Origin: Candidatus Desulfosporosinus nitrosoreducens
Lineage (GTDB): Bacteria > Bacillota > Desulfitobacteriia > Desulfitobacteriales > Desulfitobacteriaceae
Direction of reading: 5' to 3'
Length of the DNA: 64,000 nt
Assembly (NCBI RefSeq): GCF_030954495.1
Contig: NZ_JAVHUW010000035.1
Coordinates: 58,710 to 122,709 of the forward strand
Both the position numbers and the translations under genes were made by a program. Shown one piece after another: positions 26,362 to 35,838 of the stretch; the first letter of the stretch is position 1, and every line of letters begins with the position of its first letter. The notes beneath the pieces were generated by a model. It searched no databases, was not told the DNA's origin, and saw only the letters and a program-made list of their open reading frames with translations.

Positions 26362-26799
26362 TTGGGCAGAATAGTTGCCGTCTGTACAAGTGAACGAAAA
26401 GGCATGCGCAAAAAGAATGTGGGTGAGGGAATTTTAAAGGTGGATTTTGGCCTTGAGGGAGATGCCCATGGCGGAAACTGGCATCGCATGGTCAGTTTAT
26501 TGGCAATGGAAAGCATAAAAACCATGCAAGACAAAGGGCTGAAGGTTGGTCCGGGGGATTTCGCGGAGAACCTAACGACAGAGGGGTTGGAGTTATATTC
26601 TCTGCCAATCGGAACAAAATTAAAAATAGGCGCTACAAGTATTGGTGAAGTGACGCAAATTGGCAAGGAATGCCATTCAAAATGTGCCATTTTTTATCAA
26701 GCGGGAGATTGTGTGATGCCGAGGGAAGGAATTTTCATCCGCTTGCTGGAAGGCGGAGCGGTCCGTGTGGGAGATACCATTGAGGTGATTGAACAATGA
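26362..26799 (+). CDS. MOSC-domain protein
   Basis: 145-residue single MOSC domain, a family that binds sulfurated molybdenum cofactor. Visible are DFGLEGDAHGG, GDFAENLTTEG, and the IGKECHSKCAIF cysteine segment. Stand-alone MOSC proteins next to moaABC/mog genes are common in clostridia and may handle cofactor sulfur or insertion. TTG start at 26362. A TTGACA at 26273-26278 hints at a separate promoter. Its stop overlaps the next gene by four bases. Confidence 0.88.
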   Translation: MGRIVAVCTSERKGMRKKNVGEGILKVDFGLEGDAHGGNWHRMVSLLAMESIKTMQDKGLKVGPGDFAENLTTEGLELYSLPIGTKLKIGATSIGEVTQIGKECHSKCAIFYQAGDCVMPREGIFIRLLEGGAVRVGDTIEVIEQ

Positions 26800-27299
26800 T
26801 GCGGATTGGAATTATTACGGCCAGTGATAAGGGGGCGCGCAGTGAAAGGGAAGATCTCTCAGGCCCTGCTCTAAAGGAACTAGTCGAAGAAATGGCTTGG
26901 GAAGTTGTCGAATATGTTATTCTTCCCGATGACCAAGCGCTGCTTGAAAAAACTATGCGCCGCTGGGTAGATGAACTCGGCTTGGACTTGATCTTCACGA
27001 CGGGAGGTACGGGATTTTCTCTCCGGGACGTCACTCCGGAAGCAACCTTGGCTGTTGCCGACCGTTTTGTACCCGGCATAGCGGAAGTGATGCGTCAGGA
27101 AAGCCTGAAGGTGACGCCCAAAGCTATGCTTAGCAGAGCAGTGGCGGTTTTAAGGAAACAAACGTTAATTATCAATATGCCTGGAAGCCTTAAAGCTGTT
27201 CGCGAGTGTTTTGCTGCTATTTCCCCCGCTTTACCTCATGGTTTGCAAATTCTTAAAGGGGAAGCAAGTGAATGCGGGTCCCCTCCTAAGTCAAATTAA
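26796..27299 (+). CDS. MogA/MoaB-family molybdopterin adenylyltransferase
   Basis: 167 residues with the molybdopterin-binding fold: TASDKGARSEREDLSGP at the N terminus, TTGGTGFSLRDVTPEA, and NMPGSLKAV. The family adenylates molybdopterin before metal insertion. Its ATG overlaps the MOSC gene stop (ATGA). With moaA, moaC, mobA and fdhD in the window, the missing pieces of the pathway (moaD, moaE, moeA) must be elsewhere in the genome. Confidence 0.93.
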   Translation: MMRIGIITASDKGARSEREDLSGPALKELVEEMAWEVVEYVILPDDQALLEKTMRRWVDELGLDLIFTTGGTGFSLRDVTPEATLAVADRFVPGIAEVMRQESLKVTPKAMLSRAVAVLRKQTLIINMPGSLKAVRECFAAISPALPHGLQILKGEASECGSPPKSN

Positions 27300-27311
27300 G
27301 TTAGACGATAG

Positions 27312-27353
27312 ATAAAGGCTTTCCCAACGCAGTGTTGTGCAAGCCTTTATTGT
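27312..27353 (+). terminator. Terminator after the moa/mog unit
   Basis: Perfect 10-bp stem (27312-27321 with 27341-27350) with an inner CAAC/GTTG pairing and a T-rich tail. Confidence 0.8.
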
Positions 27354-27447
27354 TGTCTGAAAGTATAACCTTCGGCTGTAGTCTGTCACCCTTGTCCAGT
27401 GTTTAGCGTATGATATTGTAGACATGGCTTGAAAGGTGATGATAATA

Positions 27448-28275
27448 ATGAAAGCCATTGCGTTTGTTGATTACGAAAACATCTGGACGAGTTTGCATGA
27501 ACATGGTTATGAATTGACGCCGGAACAATTGGTACTATATTTACAGCATTATGCTAAACGTAATACTATGGATTTACAGGCGGTTTATTTGTACGCTAAT
27601 TTTGACCGCGAGGAATTTTGGCGGACACAAACCACCTTTGAGAAAACAAATGTTTTTACAAGGCATGTATTTAGCAAGAATAATTTTGCCAGTACAGGGC
27701 TTCGCCGCAATGCGGCTGATTTAGAACTGATGCTGGAAGCTCAAGAGATCTTGCTCACGCGAGCATCCACCTTTGACCTTTTTTTGTTAATTACAGGTGA
27801 TGGCGATTTTCTGTCCCTTTTAAGAAAAATCAGAGCATGGGGAAAAGAAGTCAAAGTAATAGGGGTGGGTGGCAGTGTTCATCACACTTTGCAGCCATAT
27901 TGCGAAGGAGATGATCTCTTGGAATGGGTGCTTCACGAGAACCCGGAAGCAGAATATCAGCCGGAACAGGATCTCATTCAAGGGATACAAATTATCGGAA
28001 CTCTTCAAATCCGGCTGCCCTATGTTGCTTCAACAAAGGCGAGAGCAGCTCTGGCTGAACTTTTGGGACGATCGATTCCTCAAGTCAAAGAGTTCATTCG
28101 CTATATGCTGCGAGAAAATATGCTTACCGAAAAAGAACATTCGGATCGGAATTTAAAAATCGGAAAAACGAAAATATACCTCCTTAATCTTCAGCAAAAA
28201 AAAGTGGTGGAAGCACTGGGGCCGATGCTTGAAGAGGTGACACAACGTCAATCGAAGTTGATTTTGGACACCTAA
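27448..28275 (+). CDS. NYN-domain (PIN-like) protein
   Basis: 275 residues. The N-terminal NYN/LabA-like domain (about 1-150) shows the acidic residues of a PIN-type nuclease: FVDYEN at the start, DLELMLEA, and LITGDGDFLSLL. The C-terminal part (about 175-270) looks like a winged-helix or OST-HTH RNA-binding domain. Such proteins are thought to be RNA nucleases. ATG 27448 is chosen because AAAGGTG lies nine bases upstream. It stands alone between the Mo cluster and groESL. Confidence 0.85.
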   Translation: MKAIAFVDYENIWTSLHEHGYELTPEQLVLYLQHYAKRNTMDLQAVYLYANFDREEFWRTQTTFEKTNVFTRHVFSKNNFASTGLRRNAADLELMLEAQEILLTRASTFDLFLLITGDGDFLSLLRKIRAWGKEVKVIGVGGSVHHTLQPYCEGDDLLEWVLHENPEAEYQPEQDLIQGIQIIGTLQIRLPYVASTKARAALAELLGRSIPQVKEFIRYMLRENMLTEKEHSDRNLKIGKTKIYLLNLQQKKVVEALGPMLEEVTQRQSKLILDT

Positions 28276-28476
28276 CCAATGCATAAAATGGCAATAATAT
28301 GGAAACTATAGTGGTTAGTGATTACAAGGGACTGGGGAGGCCTAGAGCTAAATCTAATATAATGGCTTTTATAGAAAATAGGAGTAATTTAAACCTATTT
28401 GATGTACAAGGCTAATTTTGAGGATTTGGTGGGGTTGCTTTCCCGGGTTTCCTTGCATATTATTATAGATATATTG

Positions 28477-28503
28477 TTAGCACTCAATAAAGCCGAGTGC
28501 TAA
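28477..28503 (+). promoter_or_regulatory. CIRCE operator of groESL
   Basis: Perfect TTAGCACTC (28477-28485), nine-base spacer, GAGTGCTAA (28495-28503). This is the binding site of the heat-shock repressor HrcA, 39 bases before groES. Confidence 0.97.
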
Positions 28504-28542
28504 CAAGTAATAAATAACAACATTAAGGAGGGTCTTTTCTTC

Positions 28543-28827
28543 ATGAACATTAAACCTCTCGCAGATCGGGTAATCATTAAAGCACTCCCGATGGAAGAAA
28601 AAACTAAGAGCGGAATTATTATGCCAGATACCGCTAAAGAGAAGCCACAAGAAGGTGAAGTTGTTGCAGTAGGACCTGGCAAAATGGAAAAAGGGACTCG
28701 CGTTGCGCTTGATGTTAAAACTGGCGACAGAGTCATTTACTCCAAATACGCCGGTACCGAAGTGAAGTATGATGGTGAAGAATACCTGATTTTAAAAGAA
28801 GCAGATATTTTGGCTGTTATCGGCTAA
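28543..28827 (+). CDS. groES: Co-chaperonin GroES
   Basis: 94-residue GroES, the lid of the GroEL chamber. PLADRVIIK at the N terminus, the mobile loop [18 protein letters not shown] and the C-terminal [16 protein letters not shown] are all typical. Good AAGGAGGG site upstream. Under CIRCE/HrcA control with groEL, which follows after 64 bases. Confidence 0.98.
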   Translation: MNIKPLADRVIIKALPMEEKTKSGIIMPDTAKEKPQEGEVVAVGPGKMEKGTRVALDVKTGDRVIYSKYAGTEVKYDGEEYLILKEADILAVIG

Positions 28828-28879
28828 TTTAAGTCACTAAATACCTATTCTAAATGCTGATGATTGATACTATTATTAA

Positions 28880-30535
<1,656 letters not shown>

Positions 30536-30664
30536 GCCAAAGCTTACAGCCCGTTTATACCATAATTTGATTCATAAAGATCCTTATTGTACGCCAAAAG
30601 TAACGTAAGAGTAACGCAATCAAATAAAATATGTTCCATACCCTGTGGTGGTATGGATGAATTT

Positions 30665-30710
30665 AGAGACTTTTCATGAGTTCTGCTGAACTTTTGAGAA
30701 GTCTCTTTTT
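30665..30710 (+). terminator. Terminator after groEL
   Basis: AGAGACTT (30665-30672) pairs with AAGTCTCT (30699-30706), with inner GTTC/GAAC pairing, then TTTTT. Confidence 0.88.
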
Positions 30711-30737
30711 ATGGCAAGCTCAGACTTATAGGGGGCA

Positions 30738-30839
30738 CTATTTGCCGCGTACAGAGATGTTATCATATTTTCTTTCAGCCGCTATGATGGCTTCCAGGAA
30801 ATCCGGCGTACCGTAAATCGGTTTTGCCTTCCTGAGTTG
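30738..30839 (-). pseudogene. Possible gene remnant (33 codons, no start)
   Basis: Minus-strand open stretch between two stops whose translation (AKPIYGTPDFLEAIIAAERK region) has normal amino acid make-up but lacks a start codon and ribosome binding site. It may be the decayed C terminus of a lost gene. No family recognised; chance is possible at this length. Confidence 0.25.
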
Positions 30840-30989
30840 TCAAGGGAGATAAGAAAGATTAGCCATCGGGTAGATACGGATGTTGTGCAAATTTTGGTTT
30901 CGTATGTGGTATCATAATATGTAGAGTAAGGTTATGGTGGCTATGTTTTTAATTCAAGATAAAATATGAGCTGTTTGAGGTGCTATAGG

Positions 30990-31586
30990 ATGAGTTTTGT
31001 ATCTATAGTAATATCTAATTCTTTTGTCAGCGCGATGGCCGACAGCCGTACAATCGAACTGTATGCTAATGGAACCATTCACAGAATCAAAAGCGAAAAT
31101 CACCAGAAAATTTTTTTATTATCCGACCAAGTTTTTATGGCTATTGCCGGATTGGTGGAAGATGCGCAGAAATTTATTGATAGCTCGAATTTAGAGCAAG
31201 CCATCCTAGAAAGTGGGTTATTGGAGAGTAAAGACGTAATAGCGAAATGGCTTGAAAGTGTTCGCCATTATGTAATAACGAATTATAATTTTAAAGTATT
31301 TTTTGGAGGAATGACTATAGCCAATGAATTGAAGGTTTACATTATAGATAGCACGATAAGGGAATTGGAAGAATTGGAATATAGTGAAAAGGAAATAGGA
31401 TATTATCTGTCACCCAGCCAATATATAGATAAGACTTGGGTTGAAAATCTATTTAAAGAACTTTATCGTCTTTATGATGGAACTCCGGAAACAATGAAAG
31501 TTATCCAGGAAATGCTGAATGATATCATCGCTAATAATGATATGTCCGTAAATAAAAATAAAAGATGGTTTTGTCTTAGGCGATGA
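30990..31586 (+). CDS. Stand-alone proteasome-fold Ntn hydrolase (HslV/20S beta-like)
   Basis: 198 residues. After removal of the initiator Met, the first residue is Ser, and counting from it Asp falls at position 17 (in ADSR), Arg at 19 and Lys at 33, exactly the catalytic frame of proteasome beta subunits and HslV (Thr1/Ser1, Asp17, Lys33). The following segment QKIFLLSDQVFMAIAGLVEDAQKFID matches the second strands and first helix of the fold. There is no HslU or Mpa ATPase next door and it is not HslV itself. GAGGTG at 30977 supports ATG 30990 rather than the upstream GTG-like start at 30966. Role unknown; a self-assembling peptidase or amidohydrolase is inferred. Confidence 0.7.
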   Translation: MSFVSIVISNSFVSAMADSRTIELYANGTIHRIKSENHQKIFLLSDQVFMAIAGLVEDAQKFIDSSNLEQAILESGLLESKDVIAKWLESVRHYVITNYNFKVFFGGMTIANELKVYIIDSTIRELEELEYSEKEIGYYLSPSQYIDKTWVENLFKELYRLYDGTPETMKVIQEMLNDIIANNDMSVNKNKRWFCLRR

Positions 31587-31697
31587 AAGAAATTTTCCCT
31601 GCTAGACAAATTAAACTGTGATTGGACTCACTATGGGAAGAAAAAACACTTGTTATAATATTTTGTGAATTATCAAAATATTTAAGAGGTGGAAAAT

Positions 31698-32708
31698 ATG
31701 TTATCAGGCAAGGCTTTGACTACTGCTATGGGCATTTTACCGCATAAAGAGTTACAAGATGCTCAGAAGCTGGCGCTTAGTTTGGATATTCCGTTTTGGC
31801 CTCAATTGCCTCATTTCCGATTCCGGGAAGATATGTATGCCCAATTTGCCGAACATTTTCCAGGTATAATTATTGATGAAATAAAAAGGAGTGTTGTTTT
31901 TTCTCATCAGCGATTTGCCGAGGAAATTGATAACTATCTGGAGAATAGTGCCCTTCCGGAATATTTTGCCTTGGCTCAAGAATCTTCCGCGGCGTTTAAT
32001 GGCTTTTTGCAGGAGGATCTTTCCGCTTATGCAATGATTCATGGACAAAGTGTTGGACCTATTAGTTTTGGGCTTAAAATCTGTGATGAAGAACGCAAGC
32101 CTATGATTTATAATGATTTTGTGCGGGAGATTTTATATGATTTTCTTCAGCACAAGGTAACATGGCAATATAACCAATTAAAACGAGTTCATGCCAATCC
32201 TTTTGTCTGGCTGGATGAGCCTGGACTGGAAATGATTTTTAACTCTCTAAGTGCTTACACGTATGAAGCAGCCTTTGGTGAGTATAGTGCTTTTTTGTCC
32301 AAACTCCCGGGTCCTAAAGGGGTTCACTTATGCGGCAATCCGGATTGGGCGTTTCTTTTGAATGCCAAGCTGGATATTCTGTCAGTGGATGCTTTCAGTT
32401 GGGGACATATCTTAGTGCGCTATGTCGATGAGGTTAAGGAGTTTTTGAAGCGGGGAGGAATTATATCCTGGGGGATCGTCCCTACCTTAACAGGTGAGCT
32501 GAATCTGGAGACGACCGAAACGCTTACAAACCGGCTGCTCCAGTTATGGAAATTTCTTAACCAGCATGGATTGGATGACGACTTATTGTATGAACGATCC
32601 TGGCTGGCTCCTTCGCGTTGCTGCTTGATTAATAACGATGGAACTTTGAGCGTACAAAACTCTTTCGCCTTATTAAGAGAGATCTCCAAAAGTCTTCGGA
32701 GTCGTTAA
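31698..32708 (+). CDS. MetE/UroD-superfamily methyltransferase-like protein
   Basis: 336 residues resembling the C-terminal catalytic half of cobalamin-independent methionine synthase and the UroD/MtaA barrel. Possible zinc ligands are in GVHLCGN (His and Cys) and the late APSRCCL cysteines; SWGIVPT fits the last barrel strands. There is no N-terminal MetE domain. In anaerobes such short proteins often act with corrinoid proteins rather than folate. Which methyl donor and acceptor it uses is unknown. ATG 31698 (AAGAGGTGG six bases upstream) is preferred to GTG 31689, which lies in that site. Confidence 0.75.
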   Translation: MLSGKALTTAMGILPHKELQDAQKLALSLDIPFWPQLPHFRFREDMYAQFAEHFPGIIIDEIKRSVVFSHQRFAEEIDNYLENSALPEYFALAQESSAAFNGFLQEDLSAYAMIHGQSVGPISFGLKICDEERKPMIYNDFVREILYDFLQHKVTWQYNQLKRVHANPFVWLDEPGLEMIFNSLSAYTYEAAFGEYSAFLSKLPGPKGVHLCGNPDWAFLLNAKLDILSVDAFSWGHILVRYVDEVKEFLKRGGIISWGIVPTLTGELNLETTETLTNRLLQLWKFLNQHGLDDDLLYERSWLAPSRCCLINNDGTLSVQNSFALLREISKSLRSR

Positions 32709-32746
32709 CTTTGGATTTGTGAACTGAATGAGGTGAGTCAGGTCAG

Positions 32747-33049
32747 GTGAGCAAGAGAGGTCTTAATTTACTTTTTTTACTGATTATTATTATTTCTATA
32801 ATTTTCAACATAGCTGGGTGTGGTGACGATGTTTTACTTCCGGCAGATAAAGTATCTGAGCTTCTTCAACATAAGGGCTATAGCATTGAACGTATGGAAA
32901 TAAGTTTAAGACACCCCTATGCTCAAAGGCCTTGGATATGTTTGGCAAAGAGAAGCCAGGAAGAGTTTTTTATTGTAATTTGGCCTTCGGAAAAGATGGA
33001 TATAACTCAACTTGGAGTAGGTGGAAAGCTTACCTGGGATCGGGCTTAG
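32747..33049 (+). CDS. Small lipoprotein, possibly frameshifted
   Basis: 100 residues with a basic start, a long hydrophobic core and the lipobox NIAGC (Cys near residue 25), so it should be exported and lipid-anchored. The rest has no family I recognise. Its frame closes at 33049, but the +1-side frame stays open to 33228 with protein-like composition (LLIATQNRKLESKLNVF region), suggesting that the original gene ran to 33228 and has suffered a frameshift, or that the sequence has an error here. A terminator follows at 33251, at the end of the longer reading. Confidence 0.6.
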   Translation: MSKRGLNLLFLLIIIISIIFNIAGCGDDVLLPADKVSELLQHKGYSIERMEISLRHPYAQRPWICLAKRSQEEFFIVIWPSEKMDITQLGVGGKLTWDRA

Positions 33050-33250
33050 TTTCTCCATCTCTTGCCAAAGTTCCTCTGCTTATTGCTACACAAAACCGGA
33101 AGCTGGAATCTAAACTTAATGTCTTTAGCGATTCATCGGCAGAGAATAATCTAAAGCTTGATTCGCTTTATAGGCTTTGTGTCGGGCTTCTGGTAGTGTT
33201 TCGGAAGATTGCTTCTAAACATGTTTGAATTTATTAAGTTATGAATACAC

Positions 33251-33290
33251 AAAAATAGCCTGTACTTTTTGATGTACGGGCCATTTTTGT
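33251..33290 (+). terminator. Terminator after the lipoprotein gene
   Basis: AAAAATAGCCTGTAC (33251-33265) pairs, with two mismatches, with 33274-33288, which ends in TTTTT. The A-rich 5' arm means it may work in both directions. Confidence 0.8.
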
Positions 33291-33489
33291 TGTGAAACCT
33301 CAAGGAAACCTTATCGACTGATTGGAATCAACACAATTGAAATTTGAGTACAGAAAGATAATTTTTTATGGAAAGCCTCTAAAAATTAATAAATCAGTGT
33401 AACGTTTTTGCGCTTTTAGTTACTATAATAAGTGATAAGCCGAGTTTAAATACAGTAAGATAGCAGGCTGGCGGGAAAGGAAAGAAACG

Positions 33490-34035
33490 GTGAGTACGGG
33501 CAATTCTCCGCTTGAAGTAACGTTTAAAACAATTGCCGATTTATATCGGCATTTTGAGTTACCCATCTACCGGTACTTATTGAGGCTCTGCGGCTCGGGC
33601 GTTGTTGCCCAAGAGCTCACTCAGGAAACTTTTCTGCAGGTACTGACCTCCTGGCAGCGTTACAAAGGAACGGCAAACGTAAAAACCTGGCTTTATAAAA
33701 TAGCCCGCAATGTTTATCTGCATCAAAACAGAGAGGCTACCAGATCAACACGGCTATTCAATAAATTAGTTAATGAGCAAATGACCCGGCAACCGTCTCA
33801 CAACAGTCCGGAAGCTATATTGGAACGACGATGTTTGAGCGATACAGTCAACGAGGTACTTCAGGCTTTGCCGGAGCAATACCGCACGGTTATTTTGCTT
33901 AAAGAGACGGAGAACCTGAGTCATCGGGAAATTGCCGACATACTGAATAAGACGGAGGCGTCGGCAAAGGTTATGTTTTTCAGAGCCAAACAAAAATTCA
34001 TTGAGGAATACGAGCGGTTAGGAGGATCGCCATGA
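33490..34035 (+). CDS. ECF-family RNA polymerase sigma factor
   Basis: 181 residues with region 2 (about 12-80, ELTQETFLQVLTSWQRYKG and WLYKIARNVY) and region 4 (about 115-168, LPEQYRTVILLKETENLSHREIADIL). GTG start after GGAAAGG. Its stop overlaps the anti-sigma gene by four bases. Upstream TGTAAC (33398-33403) resembles ECF -35 boxes (AAC motif), and TATAAT lies at 33424; the spacing of 20 does not fit one clean promoter. Likely self-regulated with its partner. Confidence 0.93.
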   Translation: MSTGNSPLEVTFKTIADLYRHFELPIYRYLLRLCGSGVVAQELTQETFLQVLTSWQRYKGTANVKTWLYKIARNVYLHQNREATRSTRLFNKLVNEQMTRQPSHNSPEAILERRCLSDTVNEVLQALPEQYRTVILLKETENLSHREIADILNKTEASAKVMFFRAKQKFIEEYERLGGSP

Positions 34036-35111
34036 ACGAATGTAAGCTTGTGCACGATCTTTGGCCTTTATATCTGGACAATGAGCTCAGCGCAGAAAGT
34101 GCGCAATTTGTTTCAGAACATCTGCGTTCGTGTCCCGATTGCCATAGGCTGCCGGAAGAATCGCCTAAAAAGACCTTGAATTGGGAAGCCGTGGAACCTC
34201 CGGCCAATTCCCTTGAAAGCTTTATGAAGCGCTGGCAGCGCCGCCGGATATGTACTGTTTCGGTTGCAATAGTTATGGTCTTGTTAATTGCCTGGGGGGC
34301 CTTGTATTACGGCCAATGGTCCGGCCAAAAAGCCTCTCAAAAACAACTGCAGGAGCAAAAAGAACTATTCAACAAACAAATGAGTGCCTTGCAAAGCGTG
34401 TCACCACCGGCGGAACAATTGCTTAAACGCTGGGGTATTACCTTCAGCATTGATCATACGGCTGAAAATGCCGGAAGAATCTCTGTAAACTATTCACTGC
34501 GCTGGAATATTGACAGCCCGGTAGAGCGGATTGAGGGGGAGGATAGTCGCTATTGGTTTGATCAGAATTCACTGATTGACGCTGCTACCGGGGCTTCTCT
34601 CCCGCTCAGCTCCAACGGCTGGAGCTCCGGTCCGGATAGCCGGACAACCGGCCAGCTGATCACTCAGCCGCTGACTCAGCCCGTATCGGAATTAGTCTTC
34701 AAAACTTACACTCTTTATGCCTGGCTGAAAGGACCGGAAACAGGATTTAATTTTGATTATAGCGGCGGGCAGCAGACAATAGCCCTTAACCGGCCGTTCA
34801 GCTTCCAGGGCATAGATTTTATGATTGACAGTTTGCAGTTAAATGACTCGACTTTTAGCGTCAGCTACCATCAACTGACCCCGGCAACCCAAGTGGGCGT
34901 CTTCCAACTCAACTTCACCTTCGACGACCGCTTGGGCAATGTTTGGAACGTTAACTCTGAGCCTGAGCAGACTATCAGCGACCCCAAGAAATTCAGTATC
35001 TCTGCGCCTCATTCTCCGTCCAAACACTGGTCCCTAAAAATAAATCATATCATTCAGGTGATACCGGGGATTAAAACCAATCTTAACTTGAACGGAGGGC
35101 AGCCGGAATGA
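34032..35111 (+). CDS. Zinc-finger anti-sigma factor with extracytoplasmic domain
   Basis: 359 residues. N-terminal zf-HC2 anti-sigma domain (HxxxCxxC: SEHLRSCPDC, about residues 29-40), a transmembrane helix (about 73-95), a short coiled-coil-like Gln/Lys stretch, and an external beta-rich domain of about 230 residues resembling DUF4179/DUF5643-type folds. It should hold the ECF sigma at the membrane until an outside signal releases it. Overlaps both neighbours by four bases. Confidence 0.85.
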   Translation: MNECKLVHDLWPLYLDNELSAESAQFVSEHLRSCPDCHRLPEESPKKTLNWEAVEPPANSLESFMKRWQRRRICTVSVAIVMVLLIAWGALYYGQWSGQKASQKQLQEQKELFNKQMSALQSVSPPAEQLLKRWGITFSIDHTAENAGRISVNYSLRWNIDSPVERIEGEDSRYWFDQNSLIDAATGASLPLSSNGWSSGPDSRTTGQLITQPLTQPVSELVFKTYTLYAWLKGPETGFNFDYSGGQQTIALNRPFSFQGIDFMIDSLQLNDSTFSVSYHQLTPATQVGVFQLNFTFDDRLGNVWNVNSEPEQTISDPKKFSISAPHSPSKHWSLKINHIIQVIPGIKTNLNLNGGQPE

Positions 35112-35695
35112 TCAATAAGCTCCAAAGTAAAGGGTTAAAAAAACCAGTTGTGCTTATTCTCTTAACAGTATCTGTACTGGCGAACCTGATCTTAATCAAC
35201 GCTTATGTCGGCAGGTCGAGAGAGTTGAACACCGCATGGCGTAATGGCACTCAAGAAGTTGTTCAGGTTGGAATCCGGCTGCTGTCTGCTTACCAAGGAA
35301 ACCAAAGTCCTGATGCGGATAGTCTGACAACAGTCAATGCTTATACTGAAATGTTGTCTCAGCAGCTTAATTCAGCCGTTGCCTTACCTTACGGCCAAAA
35401 AATTATTCCGTTTAGTACGGTACAAACCGTTGAATCGTTTATTAACTATGAAACCAGTGTCAGCAAATTAATGCAGGAAGAATTGAAAAACAACGGCCAT
35501 ATTTCAACTGAAAATTTGAAACGCTGGAAAATCATAAACGACGGCTGGCATTCAATGTTCAGTTTAATGCAGGATGAACTTAATAAGTGCGAGCCATTCT
35601 CTCCCGTTTTCAAAGAACAAACTTGGCGAAAAATCTACGTTGATGCTACGATTGCCTTGAATCAGGTCGAGCCTTCACCTCTGCCTGAGAAATGA
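35108..35695 (+). CDS. Membrane-anchored protein of the ECF operon, unknown function
   Basis: 195 residues: cytoplasmic basic start, one transmembrane helix (about 14-34), and an external mostly helical domain. No family recognised. Its start overlaps the anti-sigma stop (ATGA), so it is the third gene of the sigma operon and probably part of signal sensing or a target of it. Confidence 0.75.
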   Translation: MINKLQSKGLKKPVVLILLTVSVLANLILINAYVGRSRELNTAWRNGTQEVVQVGIRLLSAYQGNQSPDADSLTTVNAYTEMLSQQLNSAVALPYGQKIIPFSTVQTVESFINYETSVSKLMQEELKNNGHISTENLKRWKIINDGWHSMFSLMQDELNKCEPFSPVFKEQTWRKIYVDATIALNQVEPSPLPEK

Positions 35696-35752
35696 GGTCA
35701 AACTCATTAGATAAAGAAGACTGCTTGGGGGGAAAACAGAGAATAGAAAAAC

Positions 35753-35808
35753 ACTGCCTCTCTTTAAATCGCTGAACTCAGTCCCGTCCGAAAAGAGGCA
35801 GTTTATTT
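35753..35808. terminator. Bidirectional terminator between the ECF operons
   Basis: ACTGCCTCT (35753-35761) pairs with AGAGGCAGT (35794-35802). T-rich tail on the plus side (35802-35808) and an A run before the stem that gives a T run on the minus side. It serves both converging operons. Confidence 0.8.
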
Positions 35809-35838
35809 TGCTCTTCAGGAGCAAGTTTGACCCGGAAA

